Part shown: in pieces, positions 16,344 to 25,442 of the stretch
How the letters are laid out: each line of letters starts with the position of its first letter
Position numbering within the stretch: the stretch's first letter is position 1
From: Kluyvera sp036759925
GTDB lineage: Bacteria; Pseudomonadota; Gammaproteobacteria; Enterobacterales; Enterobacteriaceae
Direction: 5' to 3'
DNA length: 64,000 nucleotides
Assembly: GCF_036759925.1 (NCBI RefSeq)
Contig: NZ_JAPKIB010000007.1
Coordinates: forward strand, 163,488-227,487
Program-made: the position numbers and the translations under genes
Notes under the pieces: model-generated
The model's database searches: none
Seen by the model: the letters and a program-made list of their open reading frames with translations, nothing else
Told to the model about the DNA's origin: nothing

Positions 16344-16679
16344 ATGAAAAAACTGATTATTGTTGCACTGATGGCCGCCGGGTTAACCGCCTGCGCTCAA
16401 TCACCCGCACCGAAGGAAGATAGCAAGCTGAAGGATGCCTACAGCGCCTGTATTAATACCGCAGAAGGCAATCCGGATAAAATCCAGGCCTGTCAAAGCG
16501 TACTGAACGTGCTGAAGCAAGAGAAAGCGCACGAACAGTTCGCGAATCAGGAAAGCGTTCGCGTCATCGACTACCAGAAATGCATTAATGCCAGAAAGAT
16601 GGGCAATGACGAAGCCGTAGCGAAAAACTGCGATAAGATTTGGCAGGAAATTCGCAGTAACAACGCGCCGCAGAAATAA
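16344..16679 (+). CDS. chiQ: Chitosugar-induced lipoprotein ChiQ (YbfN)
   Basis: A small lipoprotein of 111 residues encoded after chiP. The signal peptide ends in the lipobox LTAC with the lipidated Cys17; the next residues (Ala-Gln) do not carry the Asp+2 inner-membrane retention signal, so outer-membrane anchoring is likely. The mature part is Lys/Gln/Asn-rich with four cysteines (around residues 35, 50, 76 and 92) that could form disulfides. Its exact role is unknown; it is linked to chiP by operon structure and conserved synteny. Confidence 0.9.
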   Translation: MKKLIIVALMAAGLTACAQSPAPKEDSKLKDAYSACINTAEGNPDKIQACQSVLNVLKQEKAHEQFANQESVRVIDYQKCINARKMGNDEAVAKNCDKIWQEIRSNNAPQK

Positions 16680-16695
16680 GCTCACGTTGATACCA

Positions 16696-16722
16696 ATAAC
16701 CGCTGCTTGCAGCGGTTTTTTT
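16696..16722 (+). terminator. chiPQ intrinsic terminator
   Basis: AACCGCTG pairs with CAGCGGTT around a short loop, followed by a run of T. Confidence 0.85.
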
Positions 16723-16744
16723 ACGCCTGAAGAACCGGGGGTAT

Positions 16745-16778
16745 AAAAAAAGCCAGTGCGTGAGCAACTGGCTTTTTA
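16745..16778 (-). terminator. fur intrinsic terminator
   Basis: AAAAAGCCAGT pairs with ACTGGCTTTTT. It lies just beyond the fur stop, with a T-tract when read on the minus strand. Confidence 0.85.
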
Positions 16779-16792
16779 CGAATGGTATCGGG

Positions 16793-17245
16793 TTACTTTT
16801 CGATGCCTTCGTGGGCGTGTTCATCTTCACGGCAGTCGCCTTCAGCGCAGTGACCGTAGAGATAAAGGCTGTGGTTTGTTAAGCGGATACCGTGCTTCGA
16901 CGCGATTTCACGCTGACGAGCTTCAATGGAATCATCGCTGAACTCGATCACTTTGCCGCAGTCGAGGCAAATCAGGTGATCGTGGTGATGCTGTTGGGTC
17001 AGTTCGAAAACGGATTTACCGCCTTCAAAATTGTGACGAGTCACGATACCGGCGTCATCAAACTGGTTCAGTACGCGGTAGACCGTGGCCAGGCCAATCT
17101 CTTCACCCATGTCGATCAGGCGTTTATATAAGTCTTCCGCGCTGACATGGTGGTTATCCGGTTCCTGAAGGACTTCCAGAATCTTTAACCGTGGAAGTGT
17201 GACTTTCAGGCCAGCCTTCTTTAATGCGGTGTTATTGTCAGTCAT
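16793..17245 (-). CDS. fur: Ferric uptake regulator
   Basis: Iron-responsive global repressor. It is 150 residues with a winged-helix DNA-binding domain (1-80, recognition segment EIGLATVYRVLNQFDDAG) and a dimerisation/metal domain. Metal ligands are visible: the HHHDH run at 86-90, Cys93 and Cys96 in CLDCGK, and a C-terminal CAEGDC pair followed by a His/Asp/Glu-rich tail. Its ATG overlaps the end of the small reading frame uof, suggesting coupled translation. fldA lies upstream on the same strand, so co-transcription is possible, as in E. coli. Confidence 0.98.
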   Translation of the reverse strand: MTDNNTALKKAGLKVTLPRLKILEVLQEPDNHHVSAEDLYKRLIDMGEEIGLATVYRVLNQFDDAGIVTRHNFEGGKSVFELTQQHHHDHLICLDCGKVIEFSDDSIEARQREIASKHGIRLTNHSLYLYGHCAEGDCREDEHAHEGIEK

Positions 17246-17327
17246 GCGGAATCTGTCCTGTTGCTAAACGATTAACTTCCATCAGCGAAAGTATCACAGA
17301 GAATGCACCCGAATTAATGCGTCTCAT
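17238..17327 (-). CDS. uof: Uof-type upstream reading frame coupled to fur
   Basis: A 29-codon frame beginning MRRINSGAFSVILSLMEVNR. Its stop overlaps the fur start (CATGACTGA), exactly the geometry of E. coli uof. There, translation of uof drives fur translation and the small RNA RyhB pairs near the uof start to lower Fur synthesis. I infer the same here from the position and overlap. The peptide itself probably has no function. Confidence 0.7.
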   Translation of the reverse strand: MRRINSGAFSVILSLMEVNRLATGQIPHD

Positions 17328-17536
17328 TATAGAATGACCCTATTGAAATGAAAACAGCAAGAGCCGGGTAAACTAAGCTTTCAAAAACGAGGCTTCACCG
17401 ACAAACTGGCGATGAGACCGCGCTAAATCAGAAGATATTGTACAGGTATGCGCTCAAAAGTTAAAAAATTGTAGCTATTATTTTAATTGCTTTTACCTAT
17501 TAATGCGGCGCGATTTATCATCGCGCCACAGGATAA

Positions 17537-18067
17537 TCAGGCGTTTTTGATGTCTTCCAGATGCAGCTCTTCAGCCACCTGCTTAACCCATTTTTCAACG
17601 CGCTCAGCGGTCAGCTCAGGCTGACGGTCTTCATCGATAGCCAGGCCTACAAAGTGGTCGTCATCCGCCAGACCTTTAGACGCTTCGAAATGATAGCCCG
17701 CGGTCGGCCAGTGGCCGACGATAGCTGCGCCACGTGGTTCAATGATGTCGCGAATGGTGCCCAGCGCATCACAGAAATATTCCGCGTAGTCTTCCTGGTC
17801 GCCGCAGCCAAACAGCGCAACCAGCTTACCATTGAAATCCACTTCTTCCAGCGTCGGGAAGAAATCATCCCAGTCGCACTGCGCTTCGCCGTAGTACCAG
17901 GTTGGGATACCCAGCAGCAGAATATCGAATGCTTCCAGATCTTCCTTGCTGCTCTTGGCAATGTCGTGAACGTCAGCGACATCTTTACCAAGCTGTTTTT
18001 GAATCATTTTTGCGATATTTTCGGTGTTCCCGGTATCGCTACCGAAAAAGATGCCAACGATTGCCAT
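17537..18067 (-). CDS. fldA: Flavodoxin 1
   Basis: FMN-containing low-potential electron carrier for pyruvate formate-lyase and ribonucleotide reductase activation, biotin and methionine synthesis. It is 176 residues, the long-chain type. The phosphate-binding loop GSDTGNTE is at 9-16. The FMN-stacking aromatic loops are IPTWYYGEAQ (Trp57) and the GCGDQEDYAEYF segment near 88-99. It lies 209 bp upstream of uof on the same strand and pairs functionally with Fur and the oxidative-stress response. Confidence 0.98.
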   Translation of the reverse strand: MAIVGIFFGSDTGNTENIAKMIQKQLGKDVADVHDIAKSSKEDLEAFDILLLGIPTWYYGEAQCDWDDFFPTLEEVDFNGKLVALFGCGDQEDYAEYFCDALGTIRDIIEPRGAAIVGHWPTAGYHFEASKGLADDDHFVGLAIDEDRQPELTAERVEKWVKQVAEELHLEDIKNA

Positions 18068-18217
18068 GAGTAAAATAACCTCTTGAAACTTAATGAAATG
18101 GTGATGGCTTATTGCCCACAGATAAGGGCAATCATAGCAGAACAGAGAGGCGTGCGGAAACCGCTATCGTGCCGGACTGCACACTCTGCTACATGAAAGT
18201 GTATTTTGGGGGATTTT

Positions 18218-18511
18218 TCAGGCTTTCCCCTGTCCGTGCAGTTGGGCCAGTTGGCTCATCAGAATCTCTTCAATGAGTTCACTCCGGCTCATATCACGGG
18301 CAGTCGCCAGCTCGTTGAGTGCATCAACGGCTTCGTTATTCAGCTTCAGCTCCACGCGCTTCAGACCGCGCACTTTGTCGCGTTTTAACTGATTACGCTT
18401 ATTAATGCGCAGCTGTTCGTCACGCGAAAGCGGATTAGTTTTTGGTCTTCCCGGCCGACGCTCATTTGCGAACAAATCTAAGGTCGTACGGTCCGTTTGT
18501 TCTTTTGCCAT
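18218..18511 (-). CDS. ybfE: YbfE, ribbon-helix-helix-type DNA-binding protein
   Basis: A 97-residue, very basic protein. Residues 18-26 (RRPGRPKTN) look like an AT-hook. Residues about 50-90 (RVELKLNNEAVDALNELATARDMSRSELIEEIL) have the strand-helix-helix pattern of ribbon-helix-helix repressors. E. coli ybfE is listed as LexA-regulated; I did not find a convincing LexA box upstream here. It lies between fldA and ybfF on the same strand, 129 bp after ybfF. Target unknown. Confidence 0.92.
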   Translation of the reverse strand: MAKEQTDRTTLDLFANERRPGRPKTNPLSRDEQLRINKRNQLKRDKVRGLKRVELKLNNEAVDALNELATARDMSRSELIEEILMSQLAQLHGQGKA

Positions 18512-18640
18512 GGTTCTGAGTGACTTCGGGGAAACAAGCTACCGGGCGGTGCCCGGTGCAGACAGCGCGCAATCATACATCAGTGGGGCCCACACGCCAA
18601 CGACCACGGCCATTCTGGCGCGCGGTCGATGCATTTTTAA

Positions 18641-19405
18641 TCACTCGGCGAGATAACGGCGAATGGCTCGCAGCACCGCTTCCGGTTTTTCGGCGTGAAC
18701 CCAGTGACCCGCGCCGGCGATAACGTGCGCTTTTGCCTGCGGGAACTGGGCCAACAGCGCATCGCGATAGGCTTCGGCCACATAGGGCGAATTGCCGCCG
18801 GGAATGAACAGGGCAGGGTGGTCCCAGGCAGGAATAGTCTCCCAGCCGACGATATGCGGGTATTGTTCCCACAACACCGGCACGTTAAAGCGCCAGGTGC
18901 CGTCGACAAAGGATTTCAGCAGGAACTGAATCACGCCTTCTTCTTTAAGGTACTCGCGCATCACCGTCGCGGCCTGCTGGCGGGTGGCCACGCCGGCGCT
19001 GGTCACCGCATTAATGGCAGCAAAAATCTCATCGTGACGGCGGACATGGTAATCGACCGGGGCAATATCAATCGCCACCAGTCGGTCGATGCGTTCAGGG
19101 GCCAGTGCGGTGAGCGCCATCACCGCTTTACCGCCCATGGAATGGCCGATGACCGTTGCTTTTTCAATGCCGTTGGCATCGAGCGTATCGAGCAGATCCT
19201 GAGCCATAGCAAGGTAGGTCATCTCATCAGCGCGCGGTGAGAGACCGTGGTTACGCATGTCTACCTGAAGGATATCGTGGTCGGTGACCAGGTCGCGGGC
19301 CAGGATGCCCAGATTATCCAGACTGCCGAACAGGCCGTGGACGAGAACGATGGGAGAATTATTGTGCAGGTTTTGTGCAGTTTGCGCTCGGACATTCAAT
19401 TTCAT
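18641..19405 (-). CDS. ybfF: Alpha/beta-hydrolase esterase YbfF
   Basis: A 254-residue alpha/beta-hydrolase. The oxyanion region VLVHGLFGS lies near 20-28, the nucleophile elbow GHSMGG near 87-92 (Ser about 89), and the catalytic His is in AGHWVHAEKP near the C-terminus; the acid is probably the Asp of the late third of the chain. Known relatives hydrolyse palmitoyl-CoA, malonyl-CoA and short esters in vitro. It is divergent from seqA across 182 bp. Confidence 0.95.
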   Translation of the reverse strand: MKLNVRAQTAQNLHNNSPIVLVHGLFGSLDNLGILARDLVTDHDILQVDMRNHGLSPRADEMTYLAMAQDLLDTLDANGIEKATVIGHSMGGKAVMALTALAPERIDRLVAIDIAPVDYHVRRHDEIFAAINAVTSAGVATRQQAATVMREYLKEEGVIQFLLKSFVDGTWRFNVPVLWEQYPHIVGWETIPAWDHPALFIPGGNSPYVAEAYRDALLAQFPQAKAHVIAGAGHWVHAEKPEAVLRAIRRYLAE

Positions 19406-19587
19406 AGCAAAGTTCTTTTTTTCGCATTGTCGGGTTAGGGTATCATGTTGGACATTCTAACGCTCAGGGGCAAGAGAGGAACTCATCCGAATTTTGCTGT
19501 CTTCCTGGTTTGGCGCTACCCGCTGTTGGGTTTTGACTTTATAATCCCAATGAATTGTATTCAGAAAAATTATCGCACCGGATTAAG

Positions 19588-20160
19588 ATGAAAACGATCG
19601 AAGTTGATGACGAGCTCTATCGCTATATTGCGGCTCACACTCTGCACATTGGCGAGAGCGCGTCCGACATTTTACGGCGTATGCTGAAATTCTCCGCCGC
19701 TTCCCAGCCCGTGGCGACTGCTGCTGCGCCGGTCGTCAAAGCAGAACCGGCTCCCGCTCCGGCCCCGGCTGCTGCCCCCGTTGCTGACGTGAAAACGGTA
19801 AAAACTGCCAAAGATAAAGTCCGTGCTATGCGTGAGCTGCTGCTCTCTGACGAGTATGCCGAGCAGAAGAAAGCGGTTAACCGCTTCATGCTGGTACTGA
19901 CCACGCTGTACGCGCTGGACAACAAGGCGTTTGCCGAGGCTACCGAATCCCTTCACGGTCGTACCCGCGTCTATTTTGCGGCTGATGAGCAGACGCTGCT
20001 CAAAAACGGCAACCAGACAAAACCAAAACAGGTTCCGGATACGCCATACTGGGTCATTACCAATACCAATACAGGCCGTAAATGCAGCATGGTCGAACAC
20101 ATCATGCAATCAATGCAATTCCCGGCGGAATTGATTGAGAAGGTTTGCGGTACTATCTAA
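19588..20160 (+). CDS. seqA: Replication initiation negative regulator SeqA
   Basis: Binds hemimethylated GATC sites, sequesters oriC after initiation and organises new DNA. I start it at 19588 (MKTIEVDDELY), giving 190 residues. The N-terminal oligomerisation domain is about 1-37, followed by a linker and a C-terminal DNA-binding domain (from about 80) with the conserved GRTRVYFA and NTGRKCSMVEHIMQSM segments. The linker is an Ala/Pro-rich repeat and longer than the E. coli one (about 181 residues in total there, from memory). It is followed 38 bp later by pgm, as in E. coli. Confidence 0.96.
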   Translation: MKTIEVDDELYRYIAAHTLHIGESASDILRRMLKFSAASQPVATAAAPVVKAEPAPAPAPAAAPVADVKTVKTAKDKVRAMRELLLSDEYAEQKKAVNRFMLVLTTLYALDNKAFAEATESLHGRTRVYFAADEQTLLKNGNQTKPKQVPDTPYWVITNTNTGRKCSMVEHIMQSMQFPAELIEKVCGTI

Positions 20161-20198
20161 TACTGACAATCTAACCCTTGCATAAGAAGGACCAGGCA

Positions 20199-21839
20199 AT
20201 GGCAAACCATACCCGTGCAGGACAACCTGCACAGCAGAGTGATTTGATCAACGTCGCCCAACTGACGGCCCAGTACTACGTGCTGCAGCCTAACGTGAGC
20301 AACCCGGAACATGCGGTGAAGTTCGGTACGTCCGGCCACCGTGGGAGCGCGAGTCGTCACAGCTTCAACGAAAAGCATATTCTGGCCATTGCTCAGGCGA
20401 TCGCGGAAGAGCGCGCGAAAAATGGAATTACGGGCCCATGCTATGTCGGGAAGGATACTCACGCGCTCTCTGAGCCAGCGTTTATCTCCGTTCTCGAAGT
20501 GCTGGCAGCAAACGGGGTGGATGTCATTGTTCAGGAAGACAATGGCTTTACGCCGACGCCAGCGGTATCCAACGCTATCCTGGTACACAACAAAAAAGGC
20601 GGCAAGCTGGCTGATGGGATTGTGATTACGCCATCCCACAACCCGCCGGAAGACGGCGGCATCAAGTACAACCCACCAAACGGTGGCCCGGCTGATACCA
20701 ACGTCACCAAAGTGGTTGAAGACCGCGCGAACGCGCTGCTGGCAGCTGACCTGGCGGGCGTGAAGCGTATTGCTTACGATGCTGCGCTGGCTTCCGGTCA
20801 CGTGAAAGAAGTCGATCTGGTTCAGCCGTTCATTGAAGGGCTGGCGGATATCGTCGATATGGCGGCTATCCAGAAAGCCGGTCTGACCCTGGGCGTTGAC
20901 CCGCTGGGCGGTTCCGGTATCGAATACTGGAAGCGTATCGCTAAGCACTACAACCTGAATCTGACCATCGTTAACGATCACGTTGACCAGACTTTCCGCT
21001 TTATGCACCTCGATAAAGACGGCGCGATCCGTATGGACTGCTCCTCCGAGTGCGCGATGGCGGGCCTGCTGGCGCTGCGTGATAAGTTCGACCTGGCGTT
21101 TGCTAACGACCCTGACTATGACCGTCACGGTATCGTCACGCCGGCTGGCCTGATGAACCCGAACCACTATCTGGCGGTGGCCATCAACTACCTGTTCCAG
21201 CATCGCCCGCAGTGGGGCAAAGAGGTTGCCGTCGGTAAAACCCTGGTCTCTTCCGCGATGATTGACCGCGTAGTGAACGATCTGGGCCGTAAACTGGTTG
21301 AAGTGCCGGTTGGCTTTAAATGGTTCGTTGACGGTCTGTTCGACGGTAGTTTCGGCTTCGGCGGCGAAGAGAGCGCGGGCGCTTCCTTCCTGCGCTTCGA
21401 TGGCACGCCGTGGTCTACCGATAAAGACGGGATCATCATGTGCCTGCTGGCGGCGGAAATCACCGCTGTCACCGGTAAGAACCCGCAGGAGCATTACAAC
21501 GAGCTGGCTGCCCGTTTCGGTGCCCCAAGCTACAACCGCCTGCAGGCCAGCGCCACTTCCGCACAGAAAGCGGCGTTGTCTAAGCTCTCTCCAGAAATGG
21601 TGAGCGCGAGCACGCTGGCAGGTGATCCGATTACCGCACGTCTAACGGCGGCGCCGGGTAACGGGGCTTCTATCGGCGGTCTGAAAGTGATGACCGACAA
21701 CGGCTGGTTCGCGGCGCGTCCATCCGGTACCGAAGATGCCTACAAGATTTACTGCGAAAGCTTCCTCGGTGCTGAACACCGTAAGCAGATTGAGAAAGAA
21801 GCGGTAGAGATTGTCAGCGAAGTGCTGAAAAACGCCTGA
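20199..21839 (+). CDS. pgm: Phosphoglucomutase
   Basis: Interconverts glucose-1-P and glucose-6-P for glycogen, trehalose, galactose and surface-sugar metabolism. It starts at 20199 (MANHTRAGQPAQQ) and is 546 residues, the same as E. coli Pgm. The phospho-serine is Ser146 in TPSHNP. The Mg-binding loop is DPDYDRHG and the sugar-binding segment GGEESAG. The C-terminal phosphate-binding RPSGTE is present. It is co-directional with seqA and ends at a strong terminator. Confidence 0.98.
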   Translation: MANHTRAGQPAQQSDLINVAQLTAQYYVLQPNVSNPEHAVKFGTSGHRGSASRHSFNEKHILAIAQAIAEERAKNGITGPCYVGKDTHALSEPAFISVLEVLAANGVDVIVQEDNGFTPTPAVSNAILVHNKKGGKLADGIVITPSHNPPEDGGIKYNPPNGGPADTNVTKVVEDRANALLAADLAGVKRIAYDAALASGHVKEVDLVQPFIEGLADIVDMAAIQKAGLTLGVDPLGGSGIEYWKRIAKHYNLNLTIVNDHVDQTFRFMHLDKDGAIRMDCSSECAMAGLLALRDKFDLAFANDPDYDRHGIVTPAGLMNPNHYLAVAINYLFQHRPQWGKEVAVGKTLVSSAMIDRVVNDLGRKLVEVPVGFKWFVDGLFDGSFGFGGEESAGASFLRFDGTPWSTDKDGIIMCLLAAEITAVTGKNPQEHYNELAARFGAPSYNRLQASATSAQKAALSKLSPEMVSASTLAGDPITARLTAAPGNGASIGGLKVMTDNGWFAARPSGTEDAYKIYCESFLGAEHRKQIEKEAVEIVSEVLKNA

Positions 21840-21852
21840 GTGTTTGGGTAAG

Positions 21853-21882
21853 AAAAAGGGAGCCGAATGGCTCCCTTTTTTA
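21853..21882 (+). terminator. pgm intrinsic terminator
   Basis: AAAGGGAGCC pairs with GGCTCCCTTT, followed by a T-tract. It may also serve the convergent potE transcript. Confidence 0.88.
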
Positions 21883-21894
21883 TGGGGTTTGTGC

Positions 21895-21932
21895 TGCCCC
21901 GGGGTCGGCATAAATGCCTCGCCCGGGCTACG
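21895..21932. repeat. REP-type element between pgm and potE
   Basis: A GC-rich imperfect palindrome ending GCCCGGGCTACG, the signature of enterobacterial REP units. It lies in the convergent gap directly before the potE stop. Confidence 0.6.
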
Positions 21933-21933
21933 A

Positions 21934-23250
21934 TCAACCGTGTTTGTTTTTCAACTCGAACCGTGGTGACACCAGGCCGTACAGCGTCCAACCAAGGAAC
22001 GTCACGATGGAACCGTACAGCATCGCTTCTTCGCCGGAAGAGTAGAGCGCATAGAAGCTGTACATCGCGCCAATAAAGGCCACGAAGTTGGCGACGCGCG
22101 CTTTGTTCATCGGTACGTTAGCCATCCGCTGGATGATGACCAGCGCCGCCATCGACAGGATGTACGGAATAATGTTGGTCACCACCGCCAGGTTAACCAG
22201 CACGTTGAACTGATTGTTCAGCGACGGGCTAATGGTCATCAGCGACAGCCCGGACTGAATCACCACGATAACCAGCATCCCTTGAACCGGCGCATCGGCA
22301 CTGCTGACGCGGGAGAAGATTTTCGGGAAGTAGCCTTCGTCCGCCGAGGATTTGAATACCTGGGCGATGGTGAACTGCCAGCCGAGCAGCGAACCGCAGC
22401 AGGACATCACCATCAGCGCCATGATCACTTTCCCGACTTCCGGGGTAAACATCTGCGCGAAGGCCAGACCGAACGGTGCGGTGGAGTTGGCCAGATCCAT
22501 GTTTGGCACGATACCGGCAATCACGTTGGTGGAGATGATGTAAATCACCGCTGCCCCGAGCGTCCCGCCGAGCACGGCGATTGGCACGTTACGTTCCGGA
22601 TTCTCCACCACTTCGGCGTTGGCACAGGCGGATTCCAGACCGAGGAACGCCCACAGCGTCATCGCAATAGAAGAGCCTACGGCGCTAAAGAACGGTACGT
22701 GGTGTGGGTTCCAGGATTCAACGTACATCGTTGGGCTAAACCAGTACCAGCCGATAATGCACAGACCAACCACCGGAATAATGACGCCCCATACCGTGAT
22801 GCTGCTGATCTGCCCGGTAATGCGCGCACCACCGAAGTTAGCTACGGTACAGATCCACAGTACGCCGATAGTGGCGAGCCCGATCTGCACCGGGCTCAGC
22901 GCGGCACCGAAAAGCTCGGTGCCATAACCCACTGCCGAAATCGCGATAGCGACGTTGGCAATCAACAGCGAAACCCCGTAGGTATAGTTGGCCATAAAGT
23001 TGCCCGACTTACCAAAGGCATACTCCGCATAGCCGCCCATGCCGCCGGATTTCTTACTGAACATCCCGCATTTTGCAAAGGCCCAGGCCAGCGCCATCGA
23101 ACCGACGGCGGTGACCAGCCAGGAGATAATGGAGATGGTGCCGACTTCAGCGAGTTTGGTGGGCAGCATGATAATCCCGGAGCCCATCATGTTCACCATC
23201 GTCAGGATGGTGAGCTGAACAACACCCATCTTATTATTGGCTTTGCTCAT
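21934..23250 (-). CDS. potE: Putrescine/ornithine antiporter
   Basis: An inner-membrane exchanger of the APC (basic amino acid/polyamine antiporter) family. It imports ornithine and exports putrescine, which consumes protons together with SpeF. It is 438 residues with about 12 membrane segments and the family start MMGSGIIMLPTKLAEVG. It overlaps the end of speF by 4 bp and is the second gene of the speF-potE operon. Induction should follow SpeFL-dependent control of the operon. Confidence 0.97.
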   Translation of the reverse strand: MSKANNKMGVVQLTILTMVNMMGSGIIMLPTKLAEVGTISIISWLVTAVGSMALAWAFAKCGMFSKKSGGMGGYAEYAFGKSGNFMANYTYGVSLLIANVAIAISAVGYGTELFGAALSPVQIGLATIGVLWICTVANFGGARITGQISSITVWGVIIPVVGLCIIGWYWFSPTMYVESWNPHHVPFFSAVGSSIAMTLWAFLGLESACANAEVVENPERNVPIAVLGGTLGAAVIYIISTNVIAGIVPNMDLANSTAPFGLAFAQMFTPEVGKVIMALMVMSCCGSLLGWQFTIAQVFKSSADEGYFPKIFSRVSSADAPVQGMLVIVVIQSGLSLMTISPSLNNQFNVLVNLAVVTNIIPYILSMAALVIIQRMANVPMNKARVANFVAFIGAMYSFYALYSSGEEAMLYGSIVTFLGWTLYGLVSPRFELKNKHG

Positions 23251-25442
23251 AATTTCTCCCCTTTCAGCAGGGCAGGCTGCGGCTGCTGAGTCTCAATCAC
23301 GTTGCACCACACTTCTTTGCGGCCATCGTGTTCCTGGATATAAACCCCCTGCAGCTCTGGCGCGAAGCCCGGCAGCAGGTTGATGCCTTCTTCCAGCGCT
23401 TTGAAATAGCGCAGAACGGAGTCACCCCAGATTTCCCCCGGAACAACACACAACACGCCTGGAGGATACGGCAGAGCACCTTCGGCGGCGATTTTGCCTT
23501 CGGCCATCGACAGCGGTACCAGTTCAACCTGACCACGAAGGTAAGCGTAGTTGGCATCCTGCGGGTTCATGCTGACGCGTGGGAAGTGTGATTTACGGAA
23601 CATCTCTTTTTGCAGCTGTTTCACGTTGTGGCGGGCGTACAGATCGTGCATTTCCTGACACAGCTGGCGCAGGGTGTAACCGGCATAGCGGTCTTTATGC
23701 TGACCGTAGAGCGATGGCAGAACCTCTTGCAGCGGCGCATCGGCTTCCAGCAGCGTTTCGAAACGTACCAGCAGGGCCACAAGCTGCTGCAGCTTGGCCA
23801 TATCTTCCGCTGGCGTCAGCAGGAACAGGATGGAGTTGAGGTCGCATTTTTCCGGTACTACGCCGTGCTCGCGCAGGTAGTTCGCCAGAATGGTTGCCGG
23901 TACGCCAAAGGTGTCATATTCACCTTCACCGTTGATGCCCGGCGTGGTCAGCAGCAGTTTGCATGGGTCGACAAAGTACTGATGTTCGGCGTAGCCTTCA
24001 AAACCGTGCCAGCGCTCGCCTGGTACAAAGTGGAAGAAACGCAGATCGTTAGCAATGGTCTCGGTCGGCCAGGACTGCCATGCTTTGCCGTCAATCTCAC
24101 CTGGCACGAATGGGCGAATATGGTGGCAGTTATCGAGAATCAGCTTACGTGCTTCGATACCGTTGGAGACGCAGTCCATCCACATATTGCGGCCTGCCTG
24201 ACCTTCGTGCATGCGGGCGTTCACGTCCAGCGCGGCAAACAGCGGGTAGAACGGGCTGGTGGAGGCGTGCATCATAAAGGCGTTATTTAGGCGCTTATGC
24301 GGAACATAGCGCTGCTGGCCTTTGATATGGCTATCTTTTTTGTGAATTTGCGAGGTCTGAGAGAAGCCAGCCTGCTGTTTATGCACCGACTGGGTGACCA
24401 GAATCCCTGGATCGTTTTCGTTAAGCTCAAGCAGCAGCGGCGAGCAGTCGGCCATCATCGGAATAAACTGCTCGTAGCCGACCCACGCGGAGTCGAACAG
24501 GATGTAGTCGCAAAGATGACCAATTTTATCGACCACCTGACGGGCGTTATAAATCGTGCCGTCGTAGGTGCCGAGCTGAATGACCGCCAGGCGGAACGGA
24601 CGCTGATTGCGCGCACGGTTTGGTGCGACTTCGGCAATCAGTTCACGCAGATAGCGCTCTTCAAAGCAGTGGGCATCGATACCGCCGATAAAGCCGTACG
24701 GGTTACGTGCGGTTTCCAGATAAATTGGCGTGGCCCCCGCCTGTAGCAGCGCACCGTGGTGGTTAGATTTGTGGTTGTTGCGGTCAAACAGCACCAGGTC
24801 ACCCGGGGTGAGCAGGGCATTCAGCACCACTTTGTTAGAAGAAGAGGTGCCGTTCAATACGAAGTACGTTTTGTCTGCGTTAAACACTTTGGCCGCATGC
24901 TGCTGCGCAATGCACGGCGCGCCTTCGTGGATCAGCAGGTCACCCATGGCCACATCGGCGTTGCAAAGGTCAGAGCGGAACAGGGTTTCGCCAAAGTATT
25001 CAACAAACTGGTTGCCGGAAGGGTGACGACGGAAGAATTCACCGCCCTGATGCCCCGGGCAGTCAAACGCGCTGTTACCCTGCGCGACGTAATCGACCAG
25101 CGCGCTAAAGAACGGTGGACGTAGATTCACTTCATACTTGTGTGCCGCCGATTCCAGCTGGCGACCATAGAAGTCGTTGCGGGTTTCGTCATGCTCAAAT
25201 ACCCCTTGAATACGTGAGAGATATTCGGCGGGAACAATTTGATCTTTATTGATAGCAATAAAGACGGGCAGGTTATAACCCGTCGCGTCTATTTCATCGA
25301 GTTTACCGCACTCAACGTCTTCAATAGATAATACGGCAGCAGCAACATCAATAAAGTGAGTGTCGCAGGTATTGATAATACTACGCTGGGTAGTAAAACA
25401 GTCCGGGCAAGTACGGCTTACGGCAATTTTTAATTCAGACAT
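23247..25442 (-). CDS. speF: Inducible ornithine decarboxylase
   Basis: PLP-dependent decarboxylation of ornithine to putrescine, part of the acid-stress response. It is 731 residues. The N-terminal wing domain is followed by the large PLP domain with the Schiff-base Lys355 in SVHKQQAG, and the FALNGTSSS-like phosphate-binding stretch (VLNGTSSSNK). The C-terminal domain completes the dodecamer-forming fold of the group III decarboxylases. It is the first large gene of the operon and is preceded by the SpeFL leader peptide at 25685-25789. Confidence 0.98.
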   Translation of the reverse strand: MSELKIAVSRTCPDCFTTQRSIINTCDTHFIDVAAAVLSIEDVECGKLDEIDATGYNLPVFIAINKDQIVPAEYLSRIQGVFEHDETRNDFYGRQLESAAHKYEVNLRPPFFSALVDYVAQGNSAFDCPGHQGGEFFRRHPSGNQFVEYFGETLFRSDLCNADVAMGDLLIHEGAPCIAQQHAAKVFNADKTYFVLNGTSSSNKVVLNALLTPGDLVLFDRNNHKSNHHGALLQAGATPIYLETARNPYGFIGGIDAHCFEERYLRELIAEVAPNRARNQRPFRLAVIQLGTYDGTIYNARQVVDKIGHLCDYILFDSAWVGYEQFIPMMADCSPLLLELNENDPGILVTQSVHKQQAGFSQTSQIHKKDSHIKGQQRYVPHKRLNNAFMMHASTSPFYPLFAALDVNARMHEGQAGRNMWMDCVSNGIEARKLILDNCHHIRPFVPGEIDGKAWQSWPTETIANDLRFFHFVPGERWHGFEGYAEHQYFVDPCKLLLTTPGINGEGEYDTFGVPATILANYLREHGVVPEKCDLNSILFLLTPAEDMAKLQQLVALLVRFETLLEADAPLQEVLPSLYGQHKDRYAGYTLRQLCQEMHDLYARHNVKQLQKEMFRKSHFPRVSMNPQDANYAYLRGQVELVPLSMAEGKIAAEGALPYPPGVLCVVPGEIWGDSVLRYFKALEEGINLLPGFAPELQGVYIQEHDGRKEVWCNVIETQQPQPALLKGEKL

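Noticed and set aside
18512..18640. LexA box before ybfE
   Set aside because: E. coli ybfE is listed as LexA-regulated, but no CTGT-N8-ACAG pattern could be found here.
20157..21494. 445-codon minus-strand frame opposite pgm
   Set aside because: Antisense shadow; no family motif and pgm is complete.
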